Positions 23,961 to 34,993 of a stretch of DNA of 64,000 bases are shown piece after piece (the first letter of the stretch is position 1; each line of letters starts with the position of its first letter). Both the position numbers and the translations under genes were made by a program. This DNA comes from Halicephalobus mephisto (taxonomy: Eukaryota > Nematoda > Chromadorea > Rhabditida > Panagrolaimidae): the NCBI GenBank assembly GCA_009193035.1, contig SWDT01000226.1, positions 24,878 through 88,877 of the forward strand, given 5' to 3'. The notes beneath the pieces are model-generated. The model saw only the letters and a program-made list of their open reading frames with translations, did no database searches and was not told where the DNA came from.

Positions 23961-24237
23961 TGTTCAGTTCTAGACATGAACCTTACCGTATTACAGTAAT
24001 TAAAATAAATTTGTAAAAATCCCACCACGAAAGTTTTATTTTTTTTTGTTACTTTCTCAGCACGGATTTCGATTTAGTACAGTAATCGACAAAATCATCT
24101 TTGAAAGTCCCACCACGAAAGTTTTACTCGATCCATCTTCTTCTCGACACGAACCCACTCAAACTCGAATCTCATTGAATTAAACTTTTCACGTTCGAAA
24201 CCCAAAAAACTTTAAAATGCGCTAATTTTATTTTGTT

Positions 24238-24327
24238 TTAGTGGATGAAATGGCCCCGAGGAAGATGAAGGGTTTTGTCTCCTCCTTGTTGCTTTGAGGA
24301 CATTGACGACTGCTCATTTCGGCCAGT
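24238..24327 (-). other. Orphan exon-like segment
   Basis: A TTTGTTTCAG acceptor precedes 90 nt open in two frames (one containing GRNEQSSMSSKQQGGDKTLH, the other AEMSSRQCPQSNKEETKPF), both ending in stops. Composition differs clearly from the AT repeats around it. No upstream exon could be assigned, and the reading frame is undecided. Confidence 0.3.
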
Positions 24328-24669
24328 CTGAAACAAAAACGACTTTTTAGTTGACTCAAAACCGTGTTTTCTGTCCATCGACAACTCTCCATGAATAATG
24401 GAAGAACGGCTTTTTTAAGGCCTTTTTTTTATCATTGTACTGACTTTAGTGTGGACAGTTTTTGACCTTTTTGTGATTTTTTCTGGTTCTATGATGATAG
24501 AATTTCTAAAATCCGGCCTAACCCTCGAGGGATCTATAACGACGGTTTTTGGTTCCTTTTTGAAGAAAATTCTTTTCAAGACTAAGAAATGCCGTTTTTG
24601 TTACTTTCGCTGTGAAAATCAGAAATTTTACCAATTTCTTTAAAAAACAGTTTTTTAAGATGAAACAAG

Positions 24670-25840
24670 AAATTCAAAAAAATCAATTTTCTTACTGGGG
24701 AACACTTTTCACTCTTACATTACAAACTTATACTTTTTACAGAATTTTATTTTAAAAAAAATTAATTTTCTTACTGGGGAACACTTTTCACTTTTACATT
24801 ACAAACTTATACTTTTTACAGAATTTTATTTTAAAAAAATCAATTTTCTTATTCGGGAACACTTTTCACTTTTACATTACAAACTTATACTGTTTACAGA
24901 ATTTTATTTTAAAAAAAATTAATTTTCTTACTGGGGAACACTTTTCACTCTTATATTACAAACTTATACTTTTTACAGAATTTTATTTTAAAAAATTCAA
25001 TTTTCTTATTCGGGAACACTTTTCACTTTTACATTACAAATTCCAACGTTTTATTTTTATAAAAATCAATTTGTAAAATTAAGTAAAAAATATTCAATTT
25101 CCACTCTGGAGATCACTTTTCATCTTTATGTTTTAAATTTCGATATTTTTTGTAAGATTAATTTTTTAAATCAATTTTTCTTCAAAAATAAGGAAAGAGA
25201 ACATAAAACTTCAATTTATGCCTTGGGGACCACTTTTCACCTTTACATTCTGAACTTATATTTTTAAAATTCAGTTTCCTCCGCAGAATGGGTAAAAAAG
25301 AAAATTTAAAAACTCGGTTTTCACGCTAGAGACCACTTTTCACTTTTACATTATAAAGTCTGAAATTCTTCTCAAGACCCAATTTGTTTTAAAAAATGAT
25401 TATTTCCAGTGGAACAAAAGAATTTTTAAAAATTTTAATTTTCAATCCAGAGACCATTTTTCACTTTTACATTATGAACTGTAATATTCTTTGCAAAATT
25501 TAATTTCTTTCAAAAAAAAATCATTTTCTCTTTAGGACAGATGAAAAAGTTAATTTTCAATCCAGAGACCACTTTTCACTTTTACATTATAAAGTTTGGA
25601 ATTCTTCTCAAGACCCAATTTGTTTTAAAAAAATTTTTCTTTAGGACAAAAAAATTTTAATTTTCAATCCAGGGACCACTTTTCACTTTTACATTACAAA
25701 CTGTAATATTCTTTGTAGGATTTAATTTTTTCTCTTTAGGACAGATGAAAAAGTTAATTTTCAATCCAGAGACCACTTTTCACTTTTACATTACAAACTG
25801 TAATATTCTTTGTAAAATTTAATTTTTTCGAAACCTATTC
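24670..25840. repeat. Tandem repeat, about 85-115-bp units
   Basis: About a dozen units contain ACTTTTCACTTTTACATTAC. The first five also share AACTTATACTTTTTACAGAA and TTCTTACTGGGGAACAC; later units change to TTTCAATCCAGAGACCAC. Period drifts along the array. Bases 25840-26190 hold a 109-codon frame with no recognised product. Confidence 0.88.
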
Positions 25841-26189
25841 TCCAGTGTGATCCTTGGTATTTGGCGACTTTTTAATTTTATTAATTTATAAATACCACTC
25901 GTTTCAAGACCCAAAAGTACAAACATCCTTCACAAACTCATCCAACTTGAACGAGAATGCCTTTATTAAAGTCATTAATCTTCAAAACTCGTGTAATATC
26001 GCATTCAGAAACGACAACGGGTATCTGTCCGAACTATTCATGTCTGCTTCGGCTTTATGGCTTATTTTGCGCGATAGCGTGACTATAACTTTGTTTCTTT
26101 TTTCAGGACAAAAAACGAAACAAAATATTGATTATTACATTTTTACTTTGTTCGATATTTTTGTAACTGTTGTCTTTACTTAACAATAA

Positions 26190-26625
26190 GACACAAATGT
26201 AAGAATAGGAACAATATTACTAAGTATCAGAGCTACACTCAGGGAGGACTCTGATACACCGAAGTGTTCCTTTTTGTACTCCTCCGTGGAGAGAAGGAAC
26301 TGTTAAAACTTCGGTATTCTGAATATCCCCGGTCATGGGGACTATACGTCCACAACAGTAACTCATGTGTAACATTTCGTCACGAAAGGCTCAGGAATCT
26401 TGGTATGTTGCTCATCACATAAAGTTTAGTAACTCTTATATCTTTAGAATGAAACAGAATACAAAATAGGAACAATATTACTAAGTATCAGAGCTACACT
26501 CAGGGAGGACTCCGATACACCGAAGTGTTCCTTTTTGTACTCCTCAGTGGAGAGAAGGGACGGTTAAAACTTCGGTTTTCTGAATATCCCCGGTCATGGG
26601 GACTATGCGTCCACAACAGTAACAT
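26190..26625. repeat. Inverted copy of the 7.2-kb dispersed repeat
   Basis: Two tandem units in reverse complement to 7190-7665, including GTGTTCCTTTTTGTACTCCT and TATACGTCCACAACAGTAAC blocks. Confidence 0.85.
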
Positions 26626-26791
26626 TGACCTAGATCCAGGATGGGGTATTCTCTCGTAATCAACAGGGCCTCTAATCGTGTTATTGCTTGAGAATACAAA
26701 TTCCTGGATCAGAGTCGGATATTTTTATTCAACTTTGTGGTTGTAAAGGAATATGACTTGTTTTCTTAATTGACGAGTCCTTTCACGACTG

Positions 26792-26932
26792 CTAATTCTT
26801 CGCTTCATTCAGATAATCAACGATACGAATATAATTTCTAACAACTTCTGAAAATTCAACCTCGTCGTTCTTCTTGCTAAATTTCGTAAACACAGTCCGT
26901 GGAACTTGTCCATTGGATTTTATATTTTTATT
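26792..26932 (-). other. Probable terminal coding exon of an unidentified gene
   Basis: After a TACATTTTAG acceptor, 47 codons run to a stop with strong coding character: NGQVPRTVFTKFSKKNDEVE then a helix with VVRNYIRIVDYLNEAKN. The other frames contain stops. The preceding exon is probably within 26935-27100, where a frame with GYDRHHRFRDYEL is open, but no donor gives a phase-consistent join. The plus strand there also has a good donor (CACCAG/GTAAGC at 27102), so the strand of that neighbour is uncertain. Confidence 0.4.
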
Positions 26933-27229
26933 CTAAAATGTAAAGCTCATAATCCCGAAAGCGGTGGTGACGATCATAACCAGCACCGCTCATTCTGAAT
27001 GGCTTGTCTTCTTGCCGCAGGCTGGGTTCCTGTATCTCAGGAATTTTCGTGCTGGGAATTTTCTCGTTTTCTGCGACAGTGGTGGTTCGGAAATGTCACC
27101 AGGTAAGCAAAACGGGGGATTTTTAAAGTACAGAAATTTGATCATTGATGAAGTAATTATAGAAGTTTCCTTTGGGAACAATTGCTAGTTCACGATCTTT
27201 GAATAACTTTAGAAAACATAGTATGAAGT

Positions 27230-28050
27230 TTTCGAATGTTTCAGAATACAGTAATTACCTTTGAAATTTTACAAAATCTAGTAAATAAAAACCTCATAGT
27301 TTTAGGTCTTAACTGGAAAGTTGTTAATATTCGTGTCAAGAAAATTTTTAGGATTTTGATATGAATATTGTTAACTTTTGGTTATATGATAATAACTTTT
27401 CAGAAATTTAAAACTTCGTATTTTTAGGTCTCAACTGGAAAATCGCGAAAATTCGTGTCAAGAAAATTTTTAGGATTTTGATATGAGTATTGTTAACTTT
27501 TTGGTTATATGATAATAACTTTCCAGAAATTAAAAATTTTAGTTTTAGGTCTTAACTGGAAAATTCGAGTCAAGAAAATTTTTGAGATTTTGATATGAAT
27601 ATTGTTAACTTTTGGTTATATGATAATAACTTTTCAGAAATTTAAAACTTCGTATTTTTAGGTCTCAACTGGAAAATCGCGAAAATTCGTATCAAGACAA
27701 TTTTTGAGATTTTGATATGAGTATTGTTAACTTTTTGGTTATATGATAATAACTTTCCAGAAATTAAAAATTTTAGTTTTAGGTCTTAACTGGAAAATTC
27801 GAGTCAAGAAAATTTTTGAGATTTTGATATGAATATTGTTAACTTTTGGTTATATGATAACAACTTTTCAGAAATTTAAAACTTCGTACTTTTAGGTCTC
27901 AACTGGAAAATTGTGAAAAAATTTATTTTAAAATCGTATCTTAAAAATTTTGATATTTTTAATTTTTTAATGTATAGCAGAGAATTTACAGAATTATAAA
28001 AATATACAATTTTTTTAGTTTTCGATCTCAACTGGAAAATTGCGAAAATT
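27230..28050. repeat. Tandem repeat, about 115-bp units
   Basis: Six or seven units with AGGTCTCAACTGGAAAAT, TTTTGATATGAATATTGTTA and GTTATATGATAATAACTTTC; two subtypes alternate. Confidence 0.88.
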
Positions 28051-28309
28051 TGTGTCGAAATAATTTTTAGAATTTTATAGTATTCTCGTTTTTTACTACA
28101 TTATGGCTACAAATTTTATTTTTAATTTGAATATTATTTAGAGTTACCTATGCAAAAATAAATAAAATAAGTAATTTTATATTTTATCATGCCGAAATAT
28201 AATTTAAATAAATCATTCGTTTCATTTTGATTAAAATTTTTCATTTGTCAAAAATGGATTTTATCATATTTATTATTTTAACTTTGTTTATTGCAATTAT
28301 AATCACAAC

Positions 28310-28620
28310 TGTCGATTTCAAATTAATTTAAGTTTAAAAATCGAAAAGTTCGAGTTCAGAAATCGAATTAATTTAAAGTCGAAAATTAAAAAGTTTAAGT
28401 TCAGAAATCGAACTAATTTGAATTTAAAAATTGAGAAGTTCGAGTTTAAAAATCGAACCAATTCGAGTTTAAAAATTGAAAAGTTTAAGTTCAGAAATCG
28501 AACTAATTTGAATTTAAAAATCGAACCAATTTGAATTTAAAAATTGAGAAGTTCGAGTTCAGAAATCAAACTAAATCGAATTTGAATCAAACTGATTCGA
28601 GCTCGGAAATGGAAGATTTT
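28310..28620. repeat. Short-period repeat
   Basis: Units of ~30-45 bp built from GAAATCGAACTAATTTGAAT and AAAAATCGAAAAGTTCGAGT. Confidence 0.8.
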
Positions 28621-28670
28621 GGAAATTTGACAGCTTTGATTATAAAGTTTGTTTCACCGGTACAGACAGA

Positions 28671-28970
28671 TCCAACTGGGTAGGAAAATAGGATTAGATG
28701 GACCTAAGCCAGATATATTTTTCGGGAATTTACTAGAAATTGCAAAGTTTTATTACAAGGTAAAGGTTTTAATTGAAATTAATTTTTAAATTTTGTTTTT
28801 AGAAAGGTTTATCTTCCAGTCCTCTCTTATTTAATGAGCTTCAGAAGATCTATGGAGATACTTTTGCTTTCTATCTCGGGGTCCACAACCTCCAAATCAC
28901 CACCACTAATAAGGAATTTAATAGAAAAACATTCGAAAAAATCCTAAAACGAAAATATGAGACAAGTTAG
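28671..28970 (+). pseudogene. Cytochrome P450 N-terminal remnant
   Basis: Two exon-like pieces remain. The first (about 28671-28759) encodes RKIGLDGPKPDIFFGNLLEI, matching the proline-rich hinge (GPKP...GN) that follows the membrane anchor in microsomal P450s, and ends at AAG/GTAAAG. The second, after TTTTTAG at 28802, encodes LFNELQKIYGDTFAFYLG and a VxITT-type strand, as in the A-helix to beta-1 region of nematode CYP3-clan enzymes. A stop comes at 28968-28970. No membrane anchor, I-helix, ExxR or heme-cysteine region is present, so this cannot be an active enzyme. The end of the second piece is repeated four times downstream. Confidence 0.7.
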
Positions 28971-29460
28971 GGACAATCAAAAATATAAAAAATTAAAGTT
29001 AATTGATTTCGTATGAAAAATTCTAATAACAATAAAACTTGTTTTTTTTAATAAATTTAAGAAAAATTTAATAGAAAAACATTCGAAAAAAATCCTAAAA
29101 CGAAAATATTGATTAAATTAACAAAAACCAAAAATATAAAAAATTAACGTTAATTGACTTTATATAAAGAATTCTAATAACAATAAAACTTGTTTTTTTT
29201 AATAAATTTAAGAAAAAATTCAATAGAAAAATATTCGAAAAAATCCTAAAACGAAAATATTAATTAAATTAACAAAAACTAAAAATATAAAAAATTAAAG
29301 TTAATTGACTTTATATAAAAAATTCTAATAACAATAAAACTTGTTTTTTTTAATAAATTTAAGAAAAATATTCGAAAAAATCCTAAAACGAAAATATTGA
29401 ATAAATTAACAAAAACTAAAAATATAAAAAATTAAAGTTAATTGACTTTATATTAAAATT
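28913..29460. repeat. Tandem amplification of the P450 exon end
   Basis: Four units of ~150 bp (the last one truncated) start AATTTAATAGAAAAACATTC and GAAAAAATCCTAAAACGAAA, which are codons of the P450 remnant, followed by intron-like AT sequence ending TTTTTTAATAAATTTAAG. Confidence 0.8.
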
Positions 29461-29875
<415 letters not shown>

Positions 29876-30356
29876 TAATTATATTTTTAAAAAAATAACT
29901 TTTTCTATAAAATTAGAAATTAAAATTCTTTTTTATATTAATTTTCAAAATTTTTGCGAAAAAAAAAAGTGAAATTAAAATATAAATTTTAATTTTTTGA
30001 TGTGAAAAAATTTTTAAAAATAAAAATAAATTTTTAAATTCATTAATCGGCCAGATTTGTCGTTTCATTTCCGACCGTTAGTTCATGAGAGAAGAACTCT
30101 ACTCGCAAAAGATGAAAAATAATGAATAAAAAATAAAATTTTAAACATTTACGGTATTATTCGATTATTTTAATTAAAAATAAAGAAATTAGAATATTAT
30201 TTTGGATATTTTCAAAATAATTAAAGACAGAAAACAGAAGTACTCTAATATTCTTTTCTAGAACAATCACAGGCAATTTGTAGTCACTTAGAAAAGAGCG
30301 TAATCGAATGTGCTCGATTGTACTCTGTCGTAAGTGATTACAGTACCTGCGGACAC

Positions 30357-30694
30357 AGGTTTTCTGAAATTCCACCTAACTGAACGGAATCAACACGTAA
30401 GAACCCCCTGATTACGGTTTTTACATTATTTGATTTTAACTGTTCACAATCGATGACAGGATTGGAATCCAACAGAAGATTGATAGTAACTGAATGTAAT
30501 CAAAGTGTTTGGACCATGTTTGTTCCCTGTTAAAAAAGTATTAGTACATTGATTACATTCAATTACGATCAATCTTCTGTTGGAATACAATCCTGTCATC
30601 AATTGTACTCAGTTAGAATCAGATAATGTGAAAACCGTAATCAGGAGTTCTTACGTGTTGATTCCGTTCAGTTAGGTGTGATTTCAGAAAACCT
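30357..30694. repeat. Long foldback element
   Basis: Two arms of about 145 bp (30357-30503 and 30549-30694) are reverse complements at roughly 90 percent, separated by a ~45-bp loop. The arm starts AGGTTTTCTGAAAT and contains CTAACTGAACGGAATCAACA and GATGACAGGATTG. A ~65-bp sequence at 30694-30760 (GGAGAATCTCACTTAGGTTC) recurs at 30836-30900. There is no coding capacity. Similar CTGAATGTAATCAA blocks recur near 62460-62620. Confidence 0.85.
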
Positions 30695-31069
30695 ATGGAG
30701 AATCTCACTTAGGTTCTACAGTACTCCATATTCTTTAGTATTCAGGCTATCGCTTCAGATACTGCACAATTACTTGTAACTGACTATAATCAAACAAACT
30801 CGATTATTCTCAATTATCAGTAATCATTCGACAGCTGTGGAGAATCTCACTTAGGTTCTACAGTATCTCACAGTCCCTGATATTCAGGCTATCGCTTCAA
30901 ATCCTCTTTCTAATCTAGTTTTCTGTTCCAACAATTAAAATTATAATAAAAGTTATTGTCCTGATTTGAAGTCTGATCAGGACAACGTGATGGTAGTTTT
31001 GAAAAAATCAAAGATAACAATATTTGGTTTTATCAAAGTTGACAGTCAGAGCTGGAAATCGAACTTTAG

Positions 31070-31620
31070 ATTTTCCACGTTGAGACAATGTTAAATTTTT
31101 TTATTTCAAAAAATTGTCTTACTTAAATTGACAATTAGAATTTCATGTCTGGATTTTTAATACTAGTCGGGATCTGGTGTTATTTTTATTACAATTGACA
31201 GAGATTGAGATTTGGACTTTTCGTGTTAGGATGAGATTTCGAAGTCATACTTTGGCTCGAAAAATTCAAGTAAATCCTATAAATTTAATTAAAACAGTTT
31301 TTTAAAGTAAAAAATTTTAACATTGTCTCAAAATGAAAAGTCTAAAATCCGATTTTAGATTGTGATTGTCTACTTTGGTAAAATGAAACACGAATATCAA
31401 GTTCTCAGTATCAATTTAGGTACGACAGGTTTTTGAAATAGAAAATTCATAAATGTTGTCTCAAAATGAAAAGTCTAAAATTCGACTTTGGATTTTGACT
31501 GTCAACTTTGGTAAAATGAAACACGAAAATCAAATTCTCAGTATCAATTAAGACAGATTTTTGAAAGAGGAAATTTTCCAGTGTTGTCTCAGCACGAAAA
31601 GTTCCAACTTTAATTTTTAA
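31070..31620. repeat. Tandem repeat with GTCTCAAAATGAAAAG
   Basis: Three units contain GTCTCAAAATGAAAAGTCTA, TTTGGTAAAATGAAACACGA and AAATTCTCAGTATCAATT. Confidence 0.8.
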
Positions 31621-31953
31621 TTCTGCTTATCAACGTCGATAGAGAACATATTGAGTACATTGCCTGAGGGTAAATTGTACCAGCTGACACTGTTTCTGTA
31701 TTTTGTAGAAGTTCAGTAATCTCATACCAAAGATATTTGTTTTAGGAAGTCCCAATTTCGATTTTTTAATTTCAATATTAATTTTTAAAAATTTTTCAAT
31801 TTTATAAATTTATTTTTTTAATAAAAAACAGAAATTCGTCTTTTTCCTAATGCAAAATGTTTCCTTTTGCGAAACAAAGTGGGAAAAATCAAATTTTTCG
31901 GAGAATTAATGACCGGTCAAGTGGATTGCCTAAGGGTGGATTTGCGCAGATGA

Positions 31954-32067
<114 letters not shown>

Positions 32068-32127
32068 TAAAATAATTATATTTTTCTAATTTCCAGACAT
32101 CGAAGTATTCTGAAAATATTGAATAAC

Positions 32128-32452
32128 TTAAACCTCTCCTGAAACGAAAATTTAACATCCAGTTTCACATGGAAATCAATGACGCTTACTGTTGCGAAGG
32201 TTTTTTTCTTTTTGAAGTCCACTCAGAAGGAACTCGGTGTCTTCGTCAACGACGTTTGGGATCTTCCTGAAAATTAGTTGAAGAGAAATGAATCGTTACA
32301 GAAGATAACCTAGGTTTAGTTTCCTTTGTCAGCCTTAATCGAATCGTCGATTTTGGTTTAAAAATATAGAATTTTAGCATAATTTCTCTCCAATCACATA
32401 TCCCAACCAGTTGTAATTTGTTTTCATATAAAATTCGATCATTTTTTTTCAA
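32128..32452 (-). CDS. Candidate 3' part of an unidentified gene
   Basis: Three phase-consistent pieces can be joined: 32452-32309 (open, ending KETKPR), 32266-32190 (KIPNVVDEDTEFLLSGLQKE) and 32138-32128 (a short terminal exon adding REV and a stop). The first intron is 42 nt with a GTTATC donor; the middle exon has TTTTCAG and GTAAGC sites, and only one frame is open. The first piece overlaps a diverged repeat (32290-32480 resembles 32520-32670), which weakens it; the middle exon is the best supported. The product is not recognised. It lies downstream of pcn-1 on the same strand, so it might also be a decaying neighbour. Confidence 0.35.
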
Positions 32453-32995
32453 AAATACGTAGCCAGTAATGACGTTATATGAACTGCAGAAAACTACTTA
32501 AATCCTAATTTTCGTTATCCATCTTCATAATCGTCGATTTTGGTTTAAAAATATAGAATTCCAGATTCTTCAATCAAAAATTAATTTTTTTTCATGCGAA
32601 ATTCGATATTCTAGAATACGTAGTCAATGCTGACGTTGCCATGAATCACTTCTGAATTCCTAAATACACAACTTGGGAATTAGTCCCAGTTTACCAAATC
32701 CCGGTCTTCTATCTGCCCAAATAAGAATCTTCAATAATTCTGTAGTTTCTAAAACTTCAAAAATCATTATCAATTCTGAGTACCGTCACTCTCATCCAGT
32801 CCCTAGCTTAACTTCCCAGAGACCTATTTCCTTGTCTTCTAAACCCCACAAACTAATTTCACTCAGCCTTGGATCACGAAGAATAACTTCCCGATTCAAA
32901 TCCCAGAAATTTCTACAAAGCTTCATTAAAACAGAGACCGAAAAATGAAAATGACCAAGTGAAGAAAACAACAGACAAATCACCCATTATCGAGG

Positions 32996-33911
32996 TTAAC
33001 CTTCCATCTCAGCTTCGTCTTCAATCTTAGGAGCCAAATAGTAACGGACATATCCAGCTTCTTCAATCTTGTATTCAACGACGATCGGGACGTTCTCGCT
33101 CAAACTCAGACGTACACGCTCACTAAGTCCAGCAGCCTTGGCGAATTGAAGCATGTACTTGATGGAGAAGGTCGAGTTGACAGCTTCACTGACTTCAAAG
33201 GTAACCCCGGCTTCGTCGTTCTCAGCAGACTTCTCGCCATTGTAAGTGATCACGTTAGATCCAGTTTCGCCTTTTCCGGAGAAAACAACTCCTGATTTCG
33301 TAGCTGCAATGGAAACAGAATCAGAGAACTGACTCAAGTCACGACAAGCCTTGGCAAATTCGCTGGAAGGCATATCGATGGTAGCAGCGTACTTCTGGTC
33401 GGGAATACCGAGATGTTCGTTGTCAAGATCCATGAGCTTGATAGTGATTTCCTGAAGGGTAAACCATTAGTCAGAACGGTTTTGTGAGCCGAGTAGAAGG
33501 AAATCGATATATGAAACCCACTTGGTTCTTGCTCTTGTTGGCGTCATGGAAAGCGAAGGTAACATTGTCCTGATCGTGATCCGTGAAACGCAAAATGCAC
33601 GTGTCATCATTGTTGGCACATTTCAGAGCCTTGGCGACGTTCGTCAAGTTAAGTCCGAGGTTGATTGTCCTGTCACAACGGTAAGCTTCAAAAAGATCAA
33701 TTCCGAGCTTGAGAGAAACTAGAGCGACGTGAGACGAATCCATAGCCTACAGCGTTATGAAAGTCAGTTGATATAAAATTTCTTCAAGATAACCAACCTG
33801 CAAACAAATGGCGTTCTCACTGCAGTCAAACGGGGCGTCGTTGACGAGATCCTTGATGGCATCGATTATCTTCTTCAAAAGGGAAGCTTGGGGGAGTTGT
33901 GCTTCGAACAT
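32996..33911 (-). CDS. pcn-1: Proliferating cell nuclear antigen (sliding clamp)
   Basis: PCNA forms a homotrimeric ring that tethers DNA polymerase delta and repair factors to DNA in the nucleus. Exons 33911-33798, 33746-33522 and 33451-32996 join in phase 0 and encode 264 residues, close to the usual ~261. The protein starts [14 protein letters not shown] and shows the expected blocks throughout: [23 protein letters not shown] near the start, the interdomain-loop region [15 protein letters not shown] (the binding site for PIP-box partners), and the C-terminal [10 protein letters not shown]. Introns are 44-70 nt with standard sites. Upstream lie three E2F-type sites, consistent with S-phase control. 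No defect is seen. Confidence 0.97.
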
Positions 33912-34045
33912 GTTAGTTTTTGATGTATTAAGTGAGACTCTAGGTACTAAGATTAGAAAGGAAGACGATAAAGAAAACAAAAACGAAATCCACGAGAACC
34001 GAAGGAGGAAACTGGAAAAATGAAAGAATCAAACGCGGTGAAATA

Positions 34046-34158
34046 TTTCGCGCCAAAATTCGGAACGATGTTTTCGCGCCCGGTTTGTCGCTCTATTGGG
34101 TATTCCTGGACAGAGAACACAAGAAAAAAGGAAAGCTGGTACAGAAATGAGCGCGAAA
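34046..34158. promoter_or_regulatory. E2F-type sites upstream of pcn-1
   Basis: A perfect palindromic E2F/DP consensus TTTCGCGCCAAA lies at 34046-34057, a second TTTCGCGCC at 34072-34080 and a third GCGCGAAA at 34151-34158. They are 135-250 bp upstream of the pcn-1 start in an otherwise AT-rich region. E2F control of PCNA genes is well known in animals; here it is inferred from the sites. Confidence 0.75.
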
Positions 34159-34239
34159 CCAGGAAAGTTTGGCTATCATCAGCTCTCCAGTCCGACACGA
34201 TCGAACTTGTCGATTTCGAAATTTCATATAAAAATTAAA

Positions 34240-34990
34240 AATTATTTTTAATTAAAATGTTTAATTTCGAATTAATTCAATTTTAAAATTCGGAAATCTC
34301 GGAAAATTAACAATTTTAACGGTCATCAAAATTGCCGATTTCGAAATTCCATATATGAAATTTTAAAATTTATTTTCATCAATTTTGAATTAATTTTAAA
34401 TTTAGTTTTAATTTAATTCAAAACAATTAAAGTTCGAAAATTCAGCGATTTGAAAAAGTTAAAAATTGAATTTTTACGAAATTGTCTCGAAACGAATTCC
34501 TAGAACTTTTTAGAAACTTCCAGAATCTGGGATTTCAGATGCTGATTCCAAAATTAAATACTATGAAGATTATAAAAGACCGTTACTACGAATCTGTCTC
34601 ACCACGAATTTCTAAAGCGGGGATTTTGGGATTGCGGAAAAAATAAGAAAAAGCGAACCAAAAACGACCAAATTTGCCATTTTTTCACTTTTGTTCTCTT
34701 TACGCGGGAATTCAAAAATTCGAGAAATTTCGAAATTATAAATAAAATTAAAAACTTTTTTAACACGAATTTTGGAAAATAATAAAATCGGAAAAATAAG
34801 AGCGAACAAAAAACGACCAAATTTGCCATTTTTTCACTTTTGTTCTCTTTACGCGGGAATTTGAAAATTCAAAAAATTATAATTTTATTTTTGATTTTTA
34901 AAAATTTCATGGAATAAAATTGAAGTTTAAAATTACTGTACCTCAGATACAGTATATCAGTAAAAATGTACAGTTAATTTAAAAAATTAA
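34240..34990. other. Intergenic, with a ~90-bp direct duplication
   Basis: The segment ACCAAAAACGACCAAATTTG plus TTTTTCACTTTTGTTCTC and TTTACGCGGGAATT occurs at about 34645-34730 and again at 34800-34880. The short open frames here are products of that duplication. No gene is seen. Confidence 0.7.
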
Positions 34991-34993
34991 AAT

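Noticed and set aside
23340..25840. CRISPR-like array
   Set aside because: Regular repeats, but units are long, contiguous and AT-rich without unique spacers, and the genome is eukaryotic.
32673..32948. 91-codon plus-strand frame and its minus-strand overlap
   Set aside because: Both strands are open with no domain; probably pcn-1 3' UTR or decayed sequence.
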